A stretch of 64,000 nucleotides of DNA, taken from the NCBI GenBank assembly GCA_047600605.1, contig JASGKK010000003.1, positions 62,001-126,000 on the forward strand. Reading direction: 5' to 3'. The notes under the pieces were generated by a model that saw nothing but the letters and a program-made list of their open reading frames with translations, ran no database searches and was not told where the DNA came from. This DNA comes from CAYMZZ01 sp047600605. GTDB taxonomy: Bacteria > Bacteroidota > Bacteroidia > Chitinophagales > Chitinophagaceae. Positions 1-8,633 of the stretch are shown here, one piece after another. The translations under genes and the position numbers were made by a program. Within the stretch, counting starts at the first letter, position 1; each line of letters begins with the position of its first letter.

Positions 1-1
1 G

Positions 2-706
2 GATGGCACTGAATATGCGCTGAAAAATATCAATCTTATTGCCCAGCCGGGCCAAACAACAGCTATTATCGGAGCTACCGGCTCTTCCAAAAGCACATTG
101 GTAGAACTGATACCAAGATTATACGATGTCACACAAGGCAGTATACTAATAGACGAGGTAGATGTACGCGATTACACACTTCGCAATCTTCGCACACCGG
201 TAAGCCTGGTGCTGCAGCAAAATGAATTATTCTCCGGCACCATCCGGCAAAATCTGAAGTGGGGAAAGCCGGATGCTACCGATGAGGAAATTATTGCCGC
301 AGCTAAAGATGCCGCAGCTCATGATTTTATCCAGTCATTTCCTGAAGGGTATGATACCGTACTGGGACAGGGCGGCGTAAATCTTTCTGGCGGACAAAAA
401 CAGCGGCTCTGCATTGCCCGGGCACTTTTAAGAAAACCAATTATTCTTATCCTCGATGACAGTACCAGTGCAGTAGATTCCGTGACCGAAGAAACGATAC
501 GCAAAAGCCTTGACAATCATTTTCCGGATACGACCGTTTTCATCATTGCGCAGCGCATCAGCTCTGTACAATCTGCCAGGCAGATAGTACTGCTAGACGA
601 TGGAGAAATTGTTGCATCCGGCACGCATGAGCAGCTTATGAAAGGCAGTTCCATATACAGGGAAATATATCATTCACAACAACTAAACGGAGCAACCAGC
701 GTATGA
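2..706 (+). CDS. ABC exporter subunit, C-terminal nucleotide-binding domain (partial, 5' end outside window)
   Basis: The reading frame is open from the window edge, so the membrane domain lies upstream. The visible part is one complete nucleotide-binding domain of an ABC exporter. Walker A (about nt 71-97) reads GATGSSKST, with Ser in place of the last conserved Gly. The signature is canonical (LSGGQ). Walker B ends LILDDS, so Asp replaces the catalytic Glu, and the switch region reads AQR, so Gln replaces the His. Asp and Gln at these two places are the hallmark of the degenerate half of heterodimeric exporters such as TM287/288 or BmrCD. It overlaps the next subunit by ATGA (703-706), so the two are very likely translationally coupled and form one exporter. 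The substrate cannot be told from sequence. Confidence 0.93.
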   Translation, partial: DGTEYALKNINLIAQPGQTTAIIGATGSSKSTLVELIPRLYDVTQGSILIDEVDVRDYTLRNLRTPVSLVLQQNELFSGTIRQNLKWGKPDATDEEIIAAAKDAAAHDFIQSFPEGYDTVLGQGGVNLSGGQKQRLCIARALLRKPIILILDDSTSAVDSVTEETIRKSLDNHFPDTTVFIIAQRISSVQSARQIVLLDDGEIVASGTHEQLMKGSSIYREIYHSQQLNGATSV

Positions 707-2508
707 GCACATCCGGCAATACAAAACTGGCTCCGGCAGGGCTTCCCGGCCGACGCGGTGCTGTGTCTGTAGAAAAGCCAAAAAACAGCCGTCAGGTCAT
801 TGGCCGGTTATGGGGATACCTGAAAGTTCAGCAAGGTGCATTGATGCTGGTAGCCCTGCTGCTATTGATCAGCACCGGCGCTACTATTACAGGGTCCTAT
901 CTTTTACGCCCCATTATTAATAACTATATCATTCCGCACGATACCAACGGGCTCATCAAAATGATCATCCTTTTGCTGGCCATCTATGTGTTGGGTACAA
1001 TCGCCAGTGTATGGCAAAACAGGTTAATGATCAAAATTGCCCAGAAAACCGTGTACAATATCCGTGCAGACCTGTTTCATCATCTGCAAAGCCTTCCGAT
1101 ACGTTTTTTTGACACACGTAGCCATGGCGAACTGATGAGCCGTCTTACCAACGATGTTGATACGGTGAGCGATGCATTGAACACAAGCATTTCGCAACTC
1201 TTTACAAGCGCCATTACACTCACAGGTATTTTTATATTGATGCTGTATATCAGCCCGCTTTTATCACTCGTAACGCTGGTGGTGGTTCCTTTTATGCTTT
1301 GGGTGGCAGGAAGGATCATTAAGAAAAGTAAATTGTTCTTTATTGCCCAGCAGGCGGCATTAGGTAATGTAAATGGCTATGCGGAAGAAATGATTTCGGG
1401 GCAGAAAGTAATAAAGGTTTTTGGCCATGAAGAGACTGCAAGCCTCGAGTTTGAAGTTCTGAATAATGAACTGAGAGAAAAAAGCACCCGCGCTCAATTA
1501 TATGCAGGCATAATGATGCCCGTCATTCAAAATCTCAATACCATCAATTTTGCCCTCACTGCCACAGTGGGTGGCCTATTATCGCTGTTAAAAGGCCTTG
1601 ACATCGGCGGGCTGGCAGCCTTTCTTCAATACTCGAGGCAGTTTGGCCGGCCGGTCAATGAAATTTCCAGTCAGTATAATAGCCTCCAGGCGGCATTGGC
1701 CGGTGCTGAAAGGATATTTGAGATACTCGATGAAGCTCCTGAGCAGGCAGACAATGCCGATGCAATAGATCTATCGGTTGTAAAAGGACAGGTCGCCTTC
1801 CAGGATGTAACATTCGGCTACGTGGCTGGCAAAGCTGTATTAAGAAATATTTCCTTCCAGGCAGAGGCCGGACAAAAGATTGCCCTGGTTGGTTCCACCG
1901 GTGCAGGCAAAACTACCATTATGAACCTGCTACCCCGCTTCTACGATATTCAGTCAGGATCCATCCGCATAGATGGAACAGAGATCAGAAACATTAAGCG
2001 AAACTGTCTGCGCCAGCTACTTGCCATTGTATTGCAGGACACACACCTGTTCACCGGTACTGTGATGGAAAATATCCGTTATGGCCGGTTAACAGCAACA
2101 GACGAAGAAGTAATGCACGCAGCCGTAATATCCGGCGCCGATTCATTTATCAAACGATTACCCCAGGGCTATCAGACATTACTCGAAAATGATGGGAGCA
2201 ATCTGAGTCAGGGACAGCGGCAGTTATTAAACATCGCACGGGCTACCGTAGCACAACCCTCTATACTCATACTGGACGAAGCCACAAGCTCAGTAGATAC
2301 GCGCACTGAACAAATCATCCAAAACGGCATGGATAAGCTGATGCAGGGGCGGACCAGCTTTGTCATTGCTCACCGGCTGTCTACTATTCGTAATGCCGAC
2401 AGGATACTCGTGCTTGAAAACGGGCAGATTATTGAGCAGGGTACGCATACGGATTTACTACAGCAGAAAGGACGATACTATCAGCTATATAATACCCAAT
2501 TCGATTAA
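703..2508 (+). CDS. ABC exporter subunit, fused membrane and nucleotide-binding domains
   Basis: 601 aa, the normal length for a half-size exporter. The N-terminal half is a six-helix ABC transmembrane domain, starting with hydrophobic segments at about residues 47-70 and 85-105. The C-terminal half is the nucleotide-binding domain with Walker A GSTGAGKTT, Walker B LILDEATSS with the catalytic Glu, and switch His in IAHRLSTI. The signature is LSQGQ rather than LSGGQ. In known heterodimers the altered signature of this partner faces the degenerate Walker sites of the other, which fits the preceding gene exactly. The start codon overlaps the upstream stop (ATGA). The function is export of drugs, lipids or peptides across the inner membrane; the cargo is unknown. 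Confidence 0.95.
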   Translation: MSTSGNTKLAPAGLPGRRGAVSVEKPKNSRQVIGRLWGYLKVQQGALMLVALLLLISTGATITGSYLLRPIINNYIIPHDTNGLIKMIILLLAIYVLGTIASVWQNRLMIKIAQKTVYNIRADLFHHLQSLPIRFFDTRSHGELMSRLTNDVDTVSDALNTSISQLFTSAITLTGIFILMLYISPLLSLVTLVVVPFMLWVAGRIIKKSKLFFIAQQAALGNVNGYAEEMISGQKVIKVFGHEETASLEFEVLNNELREKSTRAQLYAGIMMPVIQNLNTINFALTATVGGLLSLLKGLDIGGLAAFLQYSRQFGRPVNEISSQYNSLQAALAGAERIFEILDEAPEQADNADAIDLSVVKGQVAFQDVTFGYVAGKAVLRNISFQAEAGQKIALVGSTGAGKTTIMNLLPRFYDIQSGSIRIDGTEIRNIKRNCLRQLLAIVLQDTHLFTGTVMENIRYGRLTATDEEVMHAAVISGADSFIKRLPQGYQTLLENDGSNLSQGQRQLLNIARATVAQPSILILDEATSSVDTRTEQIIQNGMDKLMQGRTSFVIAHRLSTIRNADRILVLENGQIIEQGTHTDLLQQKGRYYQLYNTQFD

Positions 2509-2553
2509 TTGCCTTACTGAATATTATCGTCCTGTCTCCGAAGTAAAAAATGC

Positions 2554-3813
2554 TTACGGCAGTTTGCTGAGGTACTGTTCAATTTCCTCAGCAGTGGGAT
2601 CCACTGCTACAATTTTTCCGGCTTTATCTACCAGGACAGTCAGGCCTCCGCCATTGGGAACCGTGTATTTATTCCAGATACCGTTTTTATCATCCAGTTC
2701 AAGCAGATTGAGCCAGTTGAATTTTTCTATCTTCAGACGCTTCAGCAATTCATCGGTATTATCAAACTCGCGCGCCACGCCTACTACTGTAAACCCTTTT
2801 GGCTGGTACTTTTCATACAAAGGCACTACCTGCCGCGATTTGACGATGCAGGGACCACACCAGGATCCCCAGAGATCGATGAGAGCTGTTTTGCCTTCGA
2901 TCAGGGCCGACAGGCGGTACTCCTTTCCATTGAGGTCAGGCGCTGTAAAATCTACAAATGGTTTACCGGGATAAATCTGCAGCAGTCCGCTCAGGCCATC
3001 AGTTACCAGCTTTGTATACTTATGATGAGGAAACGCCCTTGTGTATTTTATATAACAATCCTGGATCAGGCGCAGCACTGTTGAATCTTCTTTGGCCCGG
3101 TATTGCATATCCTCTACGATCATGTAATACTTTGCAAGGTTAGGCGCCTGATCGATCTGCAGGTATTTCCAGTTGGCAATTTCGCGGTTGAGGCTGTCTA
3201 ACGACAGTCTTATTTTCATCCCCTGCGCGGTTAAATGTTCACCTTTTTTTTCTAACTGATGCCTTTTTTCGTAAATCGGCTGCCGGTCTTCTATGGCCGA
3301 TAACTTCCGGAGTTGCGCATTCAACTCCATGTAAGCAGGAGAATAAAACTGATCTTTTTTAATAAGCACCTGCTCCTGCGCAATCAATCGGTTAAATGGG
3401 GGAGTAAATAATGTTTTCCTTTCTTTTTCCATTCTGTAATATTCACGGTTGACACTCCCTCCTTTTACCTCGTTGTTATCGGCTTTCGCCATTTCATATA
3501 ACCGAAATTCTACAGTGGTTGTATCCGGGAAAAAGGCAATATGTCGCCATACACCAGCATCCAGTTCATCTTTAAATATGAGCTGGTAGGCTTCCAACTC
3601 CGTTGTTTTCAGCGTATACTGAAACCTGCTGTTTACAACAGGAATTTCAATTTTGTTTTCTGAGCGGGTAGACTGGGTGCGGGACAAAAGGTACAATGCC
3701 TTACTGTTTCTCCCGATTACAGTTCCTTTTAACACGGTAGTCTGTTGCGCATTGCCGGTAAAAAGTCCGAGCAATACAATCCCTGTCAGCAGTGCTGTTC
3801 GAAAAAAAATCAT
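2554..3813 (-). CDS. TlpA-like thioredoxin-fold protein with N-terminal DUF4369-like domain
   Basis: 419 aa with a clear signal peptide (hydrophobic to about residue 20, then AQQ), so it acts in the periplasm or is membrane-anchored. The N-terminal region (LKGTVIGRNSKALYLL and following) resembles the DUF4369 beta domain often fused to Bacteroidota TlpA proteins. The middle is a charged helical spacer. The C-terminal 140 residues are a TlpA/AhpC-TSA thioredoxin fold with active site WCGPC in LWGSWCGPCI. It is the third gene of the minus-strand blaI-blaR1 operon, 18 bp after blaR1. Its likely role is reduction or isomerisation of disulfides in exported proteins, possibly in an envelope stress response controlled by the BlaR1-like sensor. 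Partner proteins are unknown. Confidence 0.88.
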   Translation of the reverse strand: MIFFRTALLTGIVLLGLFTGNAQQTTVLKGTVIGRNSKALYLLSRTQSTRSENKIEIPVVNSRFQYTLKTTELEAYQLIFKDELDAGVWRHIAFFPDTTTVEFRLYEMAKADNNEVKGGSVNREYYRMEKERKTLFTPPFNRLIAQEQVLIKKDQFYSPAYMELNAQLRKLSAIEDRQPIYEKRHQLEKKGEHLTAQGMKIRLSLDSLNREIANWKYLQIDQAPNLAKYYMIVEDMQYRAKEDSTVLRLIQDCYIKYTRAFPHHKYTKLVTDGLSGLLQIYPGKPFVDFTAPDLNGKEYRLSALIEGKTALIDLWGSWCGPCIVKSRQVVPLYEKYQPKGFTVVGVAREFDNTDELLKRLKIEKFNWLNLLELDDKNGIWNKYTVPNGGGLTVLVDKAGKIVAVDPTAEEIEQYLSKLP

Positions 3814-3831
3814 ACTGTTATGTTTAGGTGA

Positions 3832-5631
3832 TTACTTCTTCCGTTTCTTTTTAGCGTCCAGCAATTGACTCAGGCTGGTGAGTTGAAATCCATTCCTCAT
3901 TAATTCGCTTACTTCGTTGGCTTTATATCCACGCTCTTTTAATCCGATAGCTTCGGCCAGTGTCATATTGGTAAAACCCAGTTGCTGAAATGACTGAATA
4001 TAAGAGGGGCTTACTCCTGCTTCCTCCAGGTCAACAAATTGCTTCACCGGTACCTGGGTAAAACCCAGCTTTAAAACTCCCTGCACGTCGACAGGTGACA
4101 CATGGTTTAATTCTAAATAATACAATGAATCAAGCGATACATGCTGCAGGCCTACTCCATGATAACCCTGGATACGCCCAGCCGAAAACTTTTTCTCCTT
4201 TAGCCAGATCAGGCGGTCTACCGAAAGATCTTTGAGGCCTATCCCCTCGTATCCCTGGATGATGGCGGCGCTGACATTGGCTTTATAAAGCCTGATCAGG
4301 TCATCGACCGGAACATTTTTCCAGCCTACACCCGCATAGCCGCTTAATACGGCTGTACTGATACCAGCCTTTTTCAGTTTATTGATATCGTTGAGCGAAT
4401 ATCCCGTATACAAATCTGTTGTAACTGGCGGTGATGTTGTCTTTTTTTCATCTCCCGTTACCGGCCCGTTTTCCGCTTCCTGCAGCAAGATCGTTACCGG
4501 TGGCTGCCTACTGCTGTCCGGATCGGCTAACTGATCGGCAACTGATACGGGTGTATCAGCGTTGGTATCGCTGGATGCAGGAGACAATACCATCTTCTTT
4601 GAGGTTCTGATTGCGCTACCGCTATCTGGCAGTTCCTGTATCTGCTGATCCTGTACCGGTGATTTATATTCGACCGGCAATGCACTGATATTTCTATTCA
4701 ATCCGTCATCCTCCGATTCCATATCGGCAGGATGGTTTATCACAGACAGGGTCAGCAACAACAGCGGTACCAGTGCCAGGTATTTCCACGAGCTATGCAG
4801 GTTAGATCTTTGCCGGTTCATCATCCGGACGCGTTGTTGCAGCAGCGATTGATTATAGGCTGATTGAATACGGAGTAATTGATTAGGTGCTGCTACTTTT
4901 ACCAAATTCAGCTGATAAATGGCCGGCTCAACCTGTCCATGTTGAAGGAGGTTTCGATCTGTCTGAAATTCGAGATTGGCTTCAATAGCCCGGCGCAGCA
5001 GCCAGGCAAATGGGTTAAACCATTGAAAAATGACCAGTAGCTCTGCCAGTATCAGATCAATACTATGCTTCTTTTGCACATGTATCTTTTCATGTGCCAG
5101 TATCTGCTCATATACATCCCACTCATATCGTTCAGGGTTTATTAGGATAAGATTCCAGAATGAACCCGGCGAATGCTCCCCTTTTTCTTCGAGAATAATA
5201 ATATGGCCATCGCGGATGGCAGGCAATTTCCAGCGTTTATAGGCAATGCCAGCCAGCTGTATCAGCAGGTTGATAGCAAGTATTACGACACCGATCCAGT
5301 AAGCCAGCAGGACCCATTGCGTCCAGTGCCGGGTTGTTGAGGACTGTACGCTGATCTGTTCTCTGCTGCCGGTGTCATTTACATTTATCACCGGGTCATT
5401 GTTTGATACAGTAATACCCTGAATTTCCGATACAGTTGTTTCCTTTTCCCAAAGCGCTCTTACAGAAAATTGCCGGGGTATAATAAGTAATGGTGCGGCG
5501 AAAGCAATAACCAGCAGCAGCAGCAACAGGAATCTGTTGACCGCAAAAAACGTTTCGCGGCGCAACAGTGTTGTATAAAACAACCAGCCCACAGTTGCCA
5601 GGGCAGCTGTCTGTAGCAGATAGACGATCAT
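3832..5631 (-). CDS. BlaR1/MecR1-type M56 metallopeptidase sensor with C-terminal 29-residue repeats
   Basis: 599 aa. The N-terminus has membrane helices (about residues 3-20, 34-52, 106-130), followed by an M56 peptidase domain with zinc motif HEKIH (180-184) and a downstream Glu in the AELL segment. A fourth hydrophobic segment (about 282-298) precedes a low-complexity periplasmic linker. In the family, signal binding outside triggers cleavage of the BlaI repressor inside. There is no penicillin-binding domain here. Instead the last 190 residues are tandem 29-residue repeats. The gene overlaps blaI by ATGA, so both are co-translated, and TlpA follows. The ligand is unknown; beta-lactam sensing should not be assumed. 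Confidence 0.9.
   Translation of the reverse strand: MIVYLLQTAALATVGWLFYTTLLRRETFFAVNRFLLLLLLVIAFAAPLLIIPRQFSVRALWEKETTVSEIQGITVSNNDPVINVNDTGSREQISVQSSTTRHWTQWVLLAYWIGVVILAINLLIQLAGIAYKRWKLPAIRDGHIIILEEKGEHSPGSFWNLILINPERYEWDVYEQILAHEKIHVQKKHSIDLILAELLVIFQWFNPFAWLLRRAIEANLEFQTDRNLLQHGQVEPAIYQLNLVKVAAPNQLLRIQSAYNQSLLQQRVRMMNRQRSNLHSSWKYLALVPLLLLTLSVINHPADMESEDDGLNRNISALPVEYKSPVQDQQIQELPDSGSAIRTSKKMVLSPASSDTNADTPVSVADQLADPDSSRQPPVTILLQEAENGPVTGDEKKTTSPPVTTDLYTGYSLNDINKLKKAGISTAVLSGYAGVGWKNVPVDDLIRLYKANVSAAIIQGYEGIGLKDLSVDRLIWLKEKKFSAGRIQGYHGVGLQHVSLDSLYYLELNHVSPVDVQGVLKLGFTQVPVKQFVDLEEAGVSPSYIQSFQQLGFTNMTLAEAIGLKERGYKANEVSELMRNGFQLTSLSQLLDAKKKRKK
3886..4407 (-). repeat. Six tandem 29-aa (87-bp) repeats inside the M56 sensor
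   Basis: The C-terminal part of the M56 sensor contains about six consecutive units of 29 residues plus a partial seventh. A typical unit runs from a V/L-S/P-V-D-x-L-x-x-L core through a G/N-V-S stretch to an IQGYxGxGL end. The central units are regular, while units 4-6 drift but keep the spacing exactly. The pattern predicts a helix-turn-helix solenoid outside the membrane. This would be the sensing or partner-binding part in place of a penicillin-binding domain. Confidence 0.85.
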
Positions 5632-6011
5632 TGCTTATCACTTTTGATCAGCTTCAGTATATCTTTCAGCTCCTGTTCCGAAATTTTGTTGGATTTAGTG
5701 AAATAGGTCAGCATTTTGGAATAAGAGTTATCAAAATACTGGCTCAGAATATCTTTCATGGCTTCTTCCTGGTAGGCTTCCTTACTGATCAATGGGCTAT
5801 AACAATGCATATTGCCCACTGCCTCATGAGTCAGAAACCCTTTTTCCTCCAGGATCTTGACCATGGTGGCAACAGAGTTGTAATGTGGTTTGGGATCGGG
5901 CAGATGAGGGATAATATCTCTGATAAAAGCTTTACCGGCAGTCCAGAAGGCCTGCATGATCTGCTCTTCACGTTTAGCCAGTTTGATCATGTTTTGGCGG
6001 GTTTTCACCAA
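5628..6011 (-). CDS. BlaI/MecI/CopY-family transcriptional repressor
   Basis: 127 aa, the usual size of BlaI-type repressors. The N-terminal two thirds is a winged helix (LAKREEQIMQAFW, then HYNSVATMVKILEEKGFL as recognition helix and wing). The C-terminal helices form the dimerisation part that the partner protease cuts. It is the first gene of the operon with the M56 sensor (ATGA overlap) and a TlpA protein, so it probably represses its own operon until the sensor cleaves it. The start is the first ATG after the operator-like palindrome. Confidence is high for family, inferred for targets. Confidence 0.93.
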   Translation of the reverse strand: MVKTRQNMIKLAKREEQIMQAFWTAGKAFIRDIIPHLPDPKPHYNSVATMVKILEEKGFLTHEAVGNMHCYSPLISKEAYQEEAMKDILSQYFDNSYSKMLTYFTKSNKISEQELKDILKLIKSDKQ

Positions 6012-6013
6012 AA

Positions 6014-6051
6014 CTACTAATCAATTAGGAGTATTCCTATTTTTTTAGTAG
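6014..6051. promoter_or_regulatory. Candidate BlaI operator upstream of blaI
   Basis: Directly upstream of the blaI start lie two nested inverted repeats: CTACTAA (6014-6020) with TTAGTAG (6045-6051), and inside them TAGGA-GTAT-TCCTA (6026-6039). BlaI/MecI repressors bind short dyads in their own promoters, and this is the only strong dyad in the 43 bp between blaI and the next gene. The assignment is inferred from position and symmetry. Confidence 0.5.
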
Positions 6052-6054
6052 AAT

Positions 6055-6408
6055 TTATTCCAGGGAGGCCGAGCCAGATTTTGAAAAAAGTAATACTCCC
6101 AGTATTATCAGTGAAAAAATGGTTCCTGCCGGCAGGTACCAAAGAGTCAGCAGGCAAATGCAAATCCCCAGTCCGTAAGACCAGGGCTGGCGGGTCCAGA
6201 AAGAAATGAGCCAGGCCATCCAGATTACCCCGAATGCGATGAAGAGTGGACCCAGTTTATACACATCGGCTCCCATTTTGTAAAACAAATGCGCCCATGG
6301 TCCGGGCTTTTCCGGACCAATATATTTACCCTTCAACAGAACATGTATCCCATCAATAAACATGTAGCCGCCGTTGAGCAGGCCCAGGAGGGTTACCAGA
6401 AGCTTCAT
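6055..6408 (-). CDS. Small integral membrane protein, unknown function
   Basis: 117 aa with about four hydrophobic helices (roughly residues 3-22, 45-70, 74-90, 92-110) and short polar loops. The GxKYIGPEKPGPW stretch between helices one and two resembles small uncharacterised membrane proteins of Bacteroidota. It lies upstream of blaI on the same strand with only the candidate operator between them, so it may be transcribed separately. No catalytic motif is visible. Confidence 0.7.
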   Translation of the reverse strand: MKLLVTLLGLLNGGYMFIDGIHVLLKGKYIGPEKPGPWAHLFYKMGADVYKLGPLFIAFGVIWMAWLISFWTRQPWSYGLGICICLLTLWYLPAGTIFSLIILGVLLFSKSGSASLE

Positions 6409-6485
6409 TCACCTTTTTTCTAAAGATATCATTTCGCAGGCACAAACCCCGGCCCGCATTTGTTTCGCTTTTAGCATCCGTGGCT

Positions 6486-6953
6486 TTACCGGGCTGTTGC
6501 CATACTATCCTTCTTACTATCCGGCTGCCCCTTTCCGGTTGTGATAAGATTCAGCAGGCTCTCCCCTACATAATATCCCCATCCGTTGGAGCAGGCATTG
6601 AAGCATTCACATTGAGGTACCAGGCCGTGATGCGTAAACAACAATTGTGTTTTGCCATTTTTCTTACTGATCTCAAAACTGATGACCGTACCTGTCCATT
6701 CCGTATTATGTTTAAACACACTCAGATCACTCTCTGTTACTTCCCATACTACCTTTTCATTGGGAATCACTTCTATGAGCCGTTGCCGGGAATAATGAAT
6801 GTCTTTATGACGATAGCCAAATTCATCATGAAGCCGGACACTTTCTCCCTGCAGTCCTTCGGACCACCATCCGCGTACATTCAGAATGGCTTCAAATACT
6901 TCGGAGGGCGTCTGGTCTACCAGGAGTGTAATAGTGAGGTTATCTGTTTTCAT
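6486..6953 (-). CDS. AHSA1/SRPBCC-family protein
   Basis: 155 aa. The sequence has the START-like AHSA1 pattern: an N-terminal strand, TPSEVFEAILNVRGWWSEG, then alternating strands (VVWEV, WTGTVISFEIS, GKTQLLFTHHGLVP) and a long C-terminal helix ending in a polar tail. Such proteins bind hydrophobic ligands in a cavity; in Bacteroidota many are small, poorly characterised and next to ArsR or AraC regulators. Here a GlxA-type regulator lies divergently 123 bp away and could control it. No enzyme activity can be claimed. Confidence 0.82.
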   Translation of the reverse strand: MKTDNLTITLLVDQTPSEVFEAILNVRGWWSEGLQGESVRLHDEFGYRHKDIHYSRQRLIEVIPNEKVVWEVTESDLSVFKHNTEWTGTVISFEISKKNGKTQLLFTHHGLVPQCECFNACSNGWGYYVGESLLNLITTGKGQPDSKKDSMATAR

Positions 6954-7075
6954 ATCAAGCTGTTTTATACCTGCAAATTATACTCATTTACGCCTAGTGG
7001 CAGGGGGCAAAATAGACATTCCGAGGGGCTGTTTTGGACATTTTTTGTATCTACCTTTATAGCAAATACGGGGAT

Positions 7076-8056
7076 ATGAAACACCTCACTATCATTGTAC
7101 CTGATGGCGAAAACAATCTCAGCAGTATTGTGGGTGCCTATAAATTATTTACACGTGCCAATGAATTCTGGCAAAGAAAATACCGTAAGCAACTCTTTAA
7201 AATAGAGCTGGCTGGTCTTTCACGCGAGGTTGATTTTTACGGAGGCTTGTTCAGCGTAAAGCCTCATTGTGCTGTTTCTGCAATACGCAAAACCAATCTC
7301 ATCATCATTCCTTCGTTAAATCATAATTACCGGGAAGCTATTCAAAACAACCAGGAACTGATCGACTGGATCAGCCAGCAGCATCGCAAAGGCGCAGAAA
7401 TAGCCAGTATCTGTACCGGAGCATTTTTACTGGCTTCATCCGGTATTCTCAATGGTAAACACTGCTCTACTCACTGGGCTGCCACTGACACTCTGCGTAC
7501 TTTATTTCCAGGTATTAAAGTAGAGCCCGATAAACTGATCACTGATGAAAACGGCATTTATACAAACGGAGGCGCTTATTCTTTCCTTAATCTCCTCATT
7601 TACCTGATAGAAAAATATTATGACCGCGAAACAGCTATCTATTGCGCCAAAGTATTTCAGATCGAAATAGACCGGCATACCCAGTCTGTCTTCAGCATTT
7701 TCACGGGTCAGAAACATCACAATGATGATATAGTACAACAGGCCCAGCTTTATATTGAGCGTCATTTGCATGAAAAAATCTCTGTGGATGAACTCATAAG
7801 CCACTTTGCAGTAGGCCGCCGCAATTTTGACCGGCGATTTATTAAAGCCACCGGCAATACACCGCTGGAATATGCACAACGTGCCAAAATTGAACTAGCC
7901 AAAAAAGAACTGGAAACATCCCGGAAAACGATCAATGAAGTGATGTATGAAGTGGGTTACGCAGATGTAAAGGCTTTCAGAAATGTATTCAGGAAAATAA
8001 CCGGGCTCTCTCCACTTGAATACCGGGAGCGGTATAATAAGGTTGCCGCACTGTAA
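7076..8056 (+). CDS. GlxA-family transcriptional regulator (DJ-1/PfpI domain plus AraC HTH)
   Basis: 326 aa from the chosen start MKHLTIIV, which places the DJ-1 beta strand at the N-terminus and follows a G-rich stretch (ACGGGG); an upstream ATG at 7034 would add an unlikely tail. Residues 1-190 form a DJ-1/PfpI-like domain with the nucleophile-elbow Cys in ASICTGAFLLASSG. Residues about 225-320 carry two AraC helix-turn-helix motifs (SVDELISHFAVGRRNFDRRF and TINEVMYEVGYADVKAFRNVF). Such proteins sense metabolites and act as activators. The divergent AHSA1-like gene is a plausible target. Confidence 0.92.
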   Translation: MKHLTIIVPDGENNLSSIVGAYKLFTRANEFWQRKYRKQLFKIELAGLSREVDFYGGLFSVKPHCAVSAIRKTNLIIIPSLNHNYREAIQNNQELIDWISQQHRKGAEIASICTGAFLLASSGILNGKHCSTHWAATDTLRTLFPGIKVEPDKLITDENGIYTNGGAYSFLNLLIYLIEKYYDRETAIYCAKVFQIEIDRHTQSVFSIFTGQKHHNDDIVQQAQLYIERHLHEKISVDELISHFAVGRRNFDRRFIKATGNTPLEYAQRAKIELAKKELETSRKTINEVMYEVGYADVKAFRNVFRKITGLSPLEYRERYNKVAAL

Positions 8057-8357
8057 TAAACACTGCTCCGACACTACCTGTTTTATCTGCGAAGACGTTC
8101 CCATTTTTTATCAATTGCAGCACAGTCCTGCAGGGATCAGTATGAATATGCTCCTGGCTGTTCAAAAAGCCATGCGACTTCTGCTGTCGTTAGACGGGCA
8201 CCGGTGTTATTACCTGATTTTATTTTCCGGTACTTCTACCTGGCCACACCCCTCCGTGTGGCTTTTACTTTGGGACTGTTTCAAGAAGCTTCTGAACAAA
8301 AAAGCGGATGCCGAAAAGCTATAACAGAGTAGGCGTAAAACTTAAAAACCATTTGTT
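8057..8357. other. Intergenic region, no gene seen
   Basis: 301 bases between the GlxA-type gene and the 71-aa gene. Open frames here are short and have no recognisable features. The region contains one good terminator hairpin (8243-8266) and is presumably the 3' end of the regulator transcript plus the leader of the 71-aa gene. Confidence 0.6.
8243..8266 (+). terminator. Rho-independent terminator
   Basis: Perfect 7-bp stem GCCACAC/GTGTGGC with a 6-nt loop followed directly by TTTT. It lies about 190 bp past the GlxA-type gene and 90 bp before the 71-aa gene, so it separates the two transcription units, or could attenuate the second. Confidence 0.7.
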
Positions 8358-8573
8358 ATGCCAACAGTAAGTGTTTATGGCAACAAGCCCGACACTGGTC
8401 CGGGTATACTGGCTGCCAAGGCCGTTTGCGATGACCTTAACCTGGAACACCCCGGATGGAACCTTCAGGAAGTCTGGAGTAAGGATAAGACGCAATACAC
8501 TTCGGCTGTTCCTACACGTGCCGTACTGATTGAAGCTGTAAGTGCAAAGTTTCCTCAGTACAACGTGGCCTGA
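8358..8573 (+). CDS. 71-aa protein of unknown family
   Basis: A compact soluble protein that begins MPTVSVYGNKPDTGPG. It has no signal peptide and no cysteine cluster (a single Cys). It sits 60 bp before the frameshifted 460-aa gene in the same orientation and is likely co-transcribed with it, so the two may work together, for instance as small partner and effector. No family is recognised. Its coding nature is supported by start position, ordinary composition and the tight operon-like placement. Confidence 0.65.
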   Translation: MPTVSVYGNKPDTGPGILAAKAVCDDLNLEHPGWNLQEVWSKDKTQYTSAVPTRAVLIEAVSAKFPQYNVA

Positions 8574-8633
8574 CCAGCTCCTGCAATCCGCCCTTGATAA
8601 CCTGATCATTTTTTTAACCTTTAAACCTTTTTT

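Noticed and set aside
2360..2974. 204-codon plus-strand frame across the 3' ends of the ABC and TlpA genes
   Set aside because: It covers the ends of two well-supported genes in other frames and has no features.
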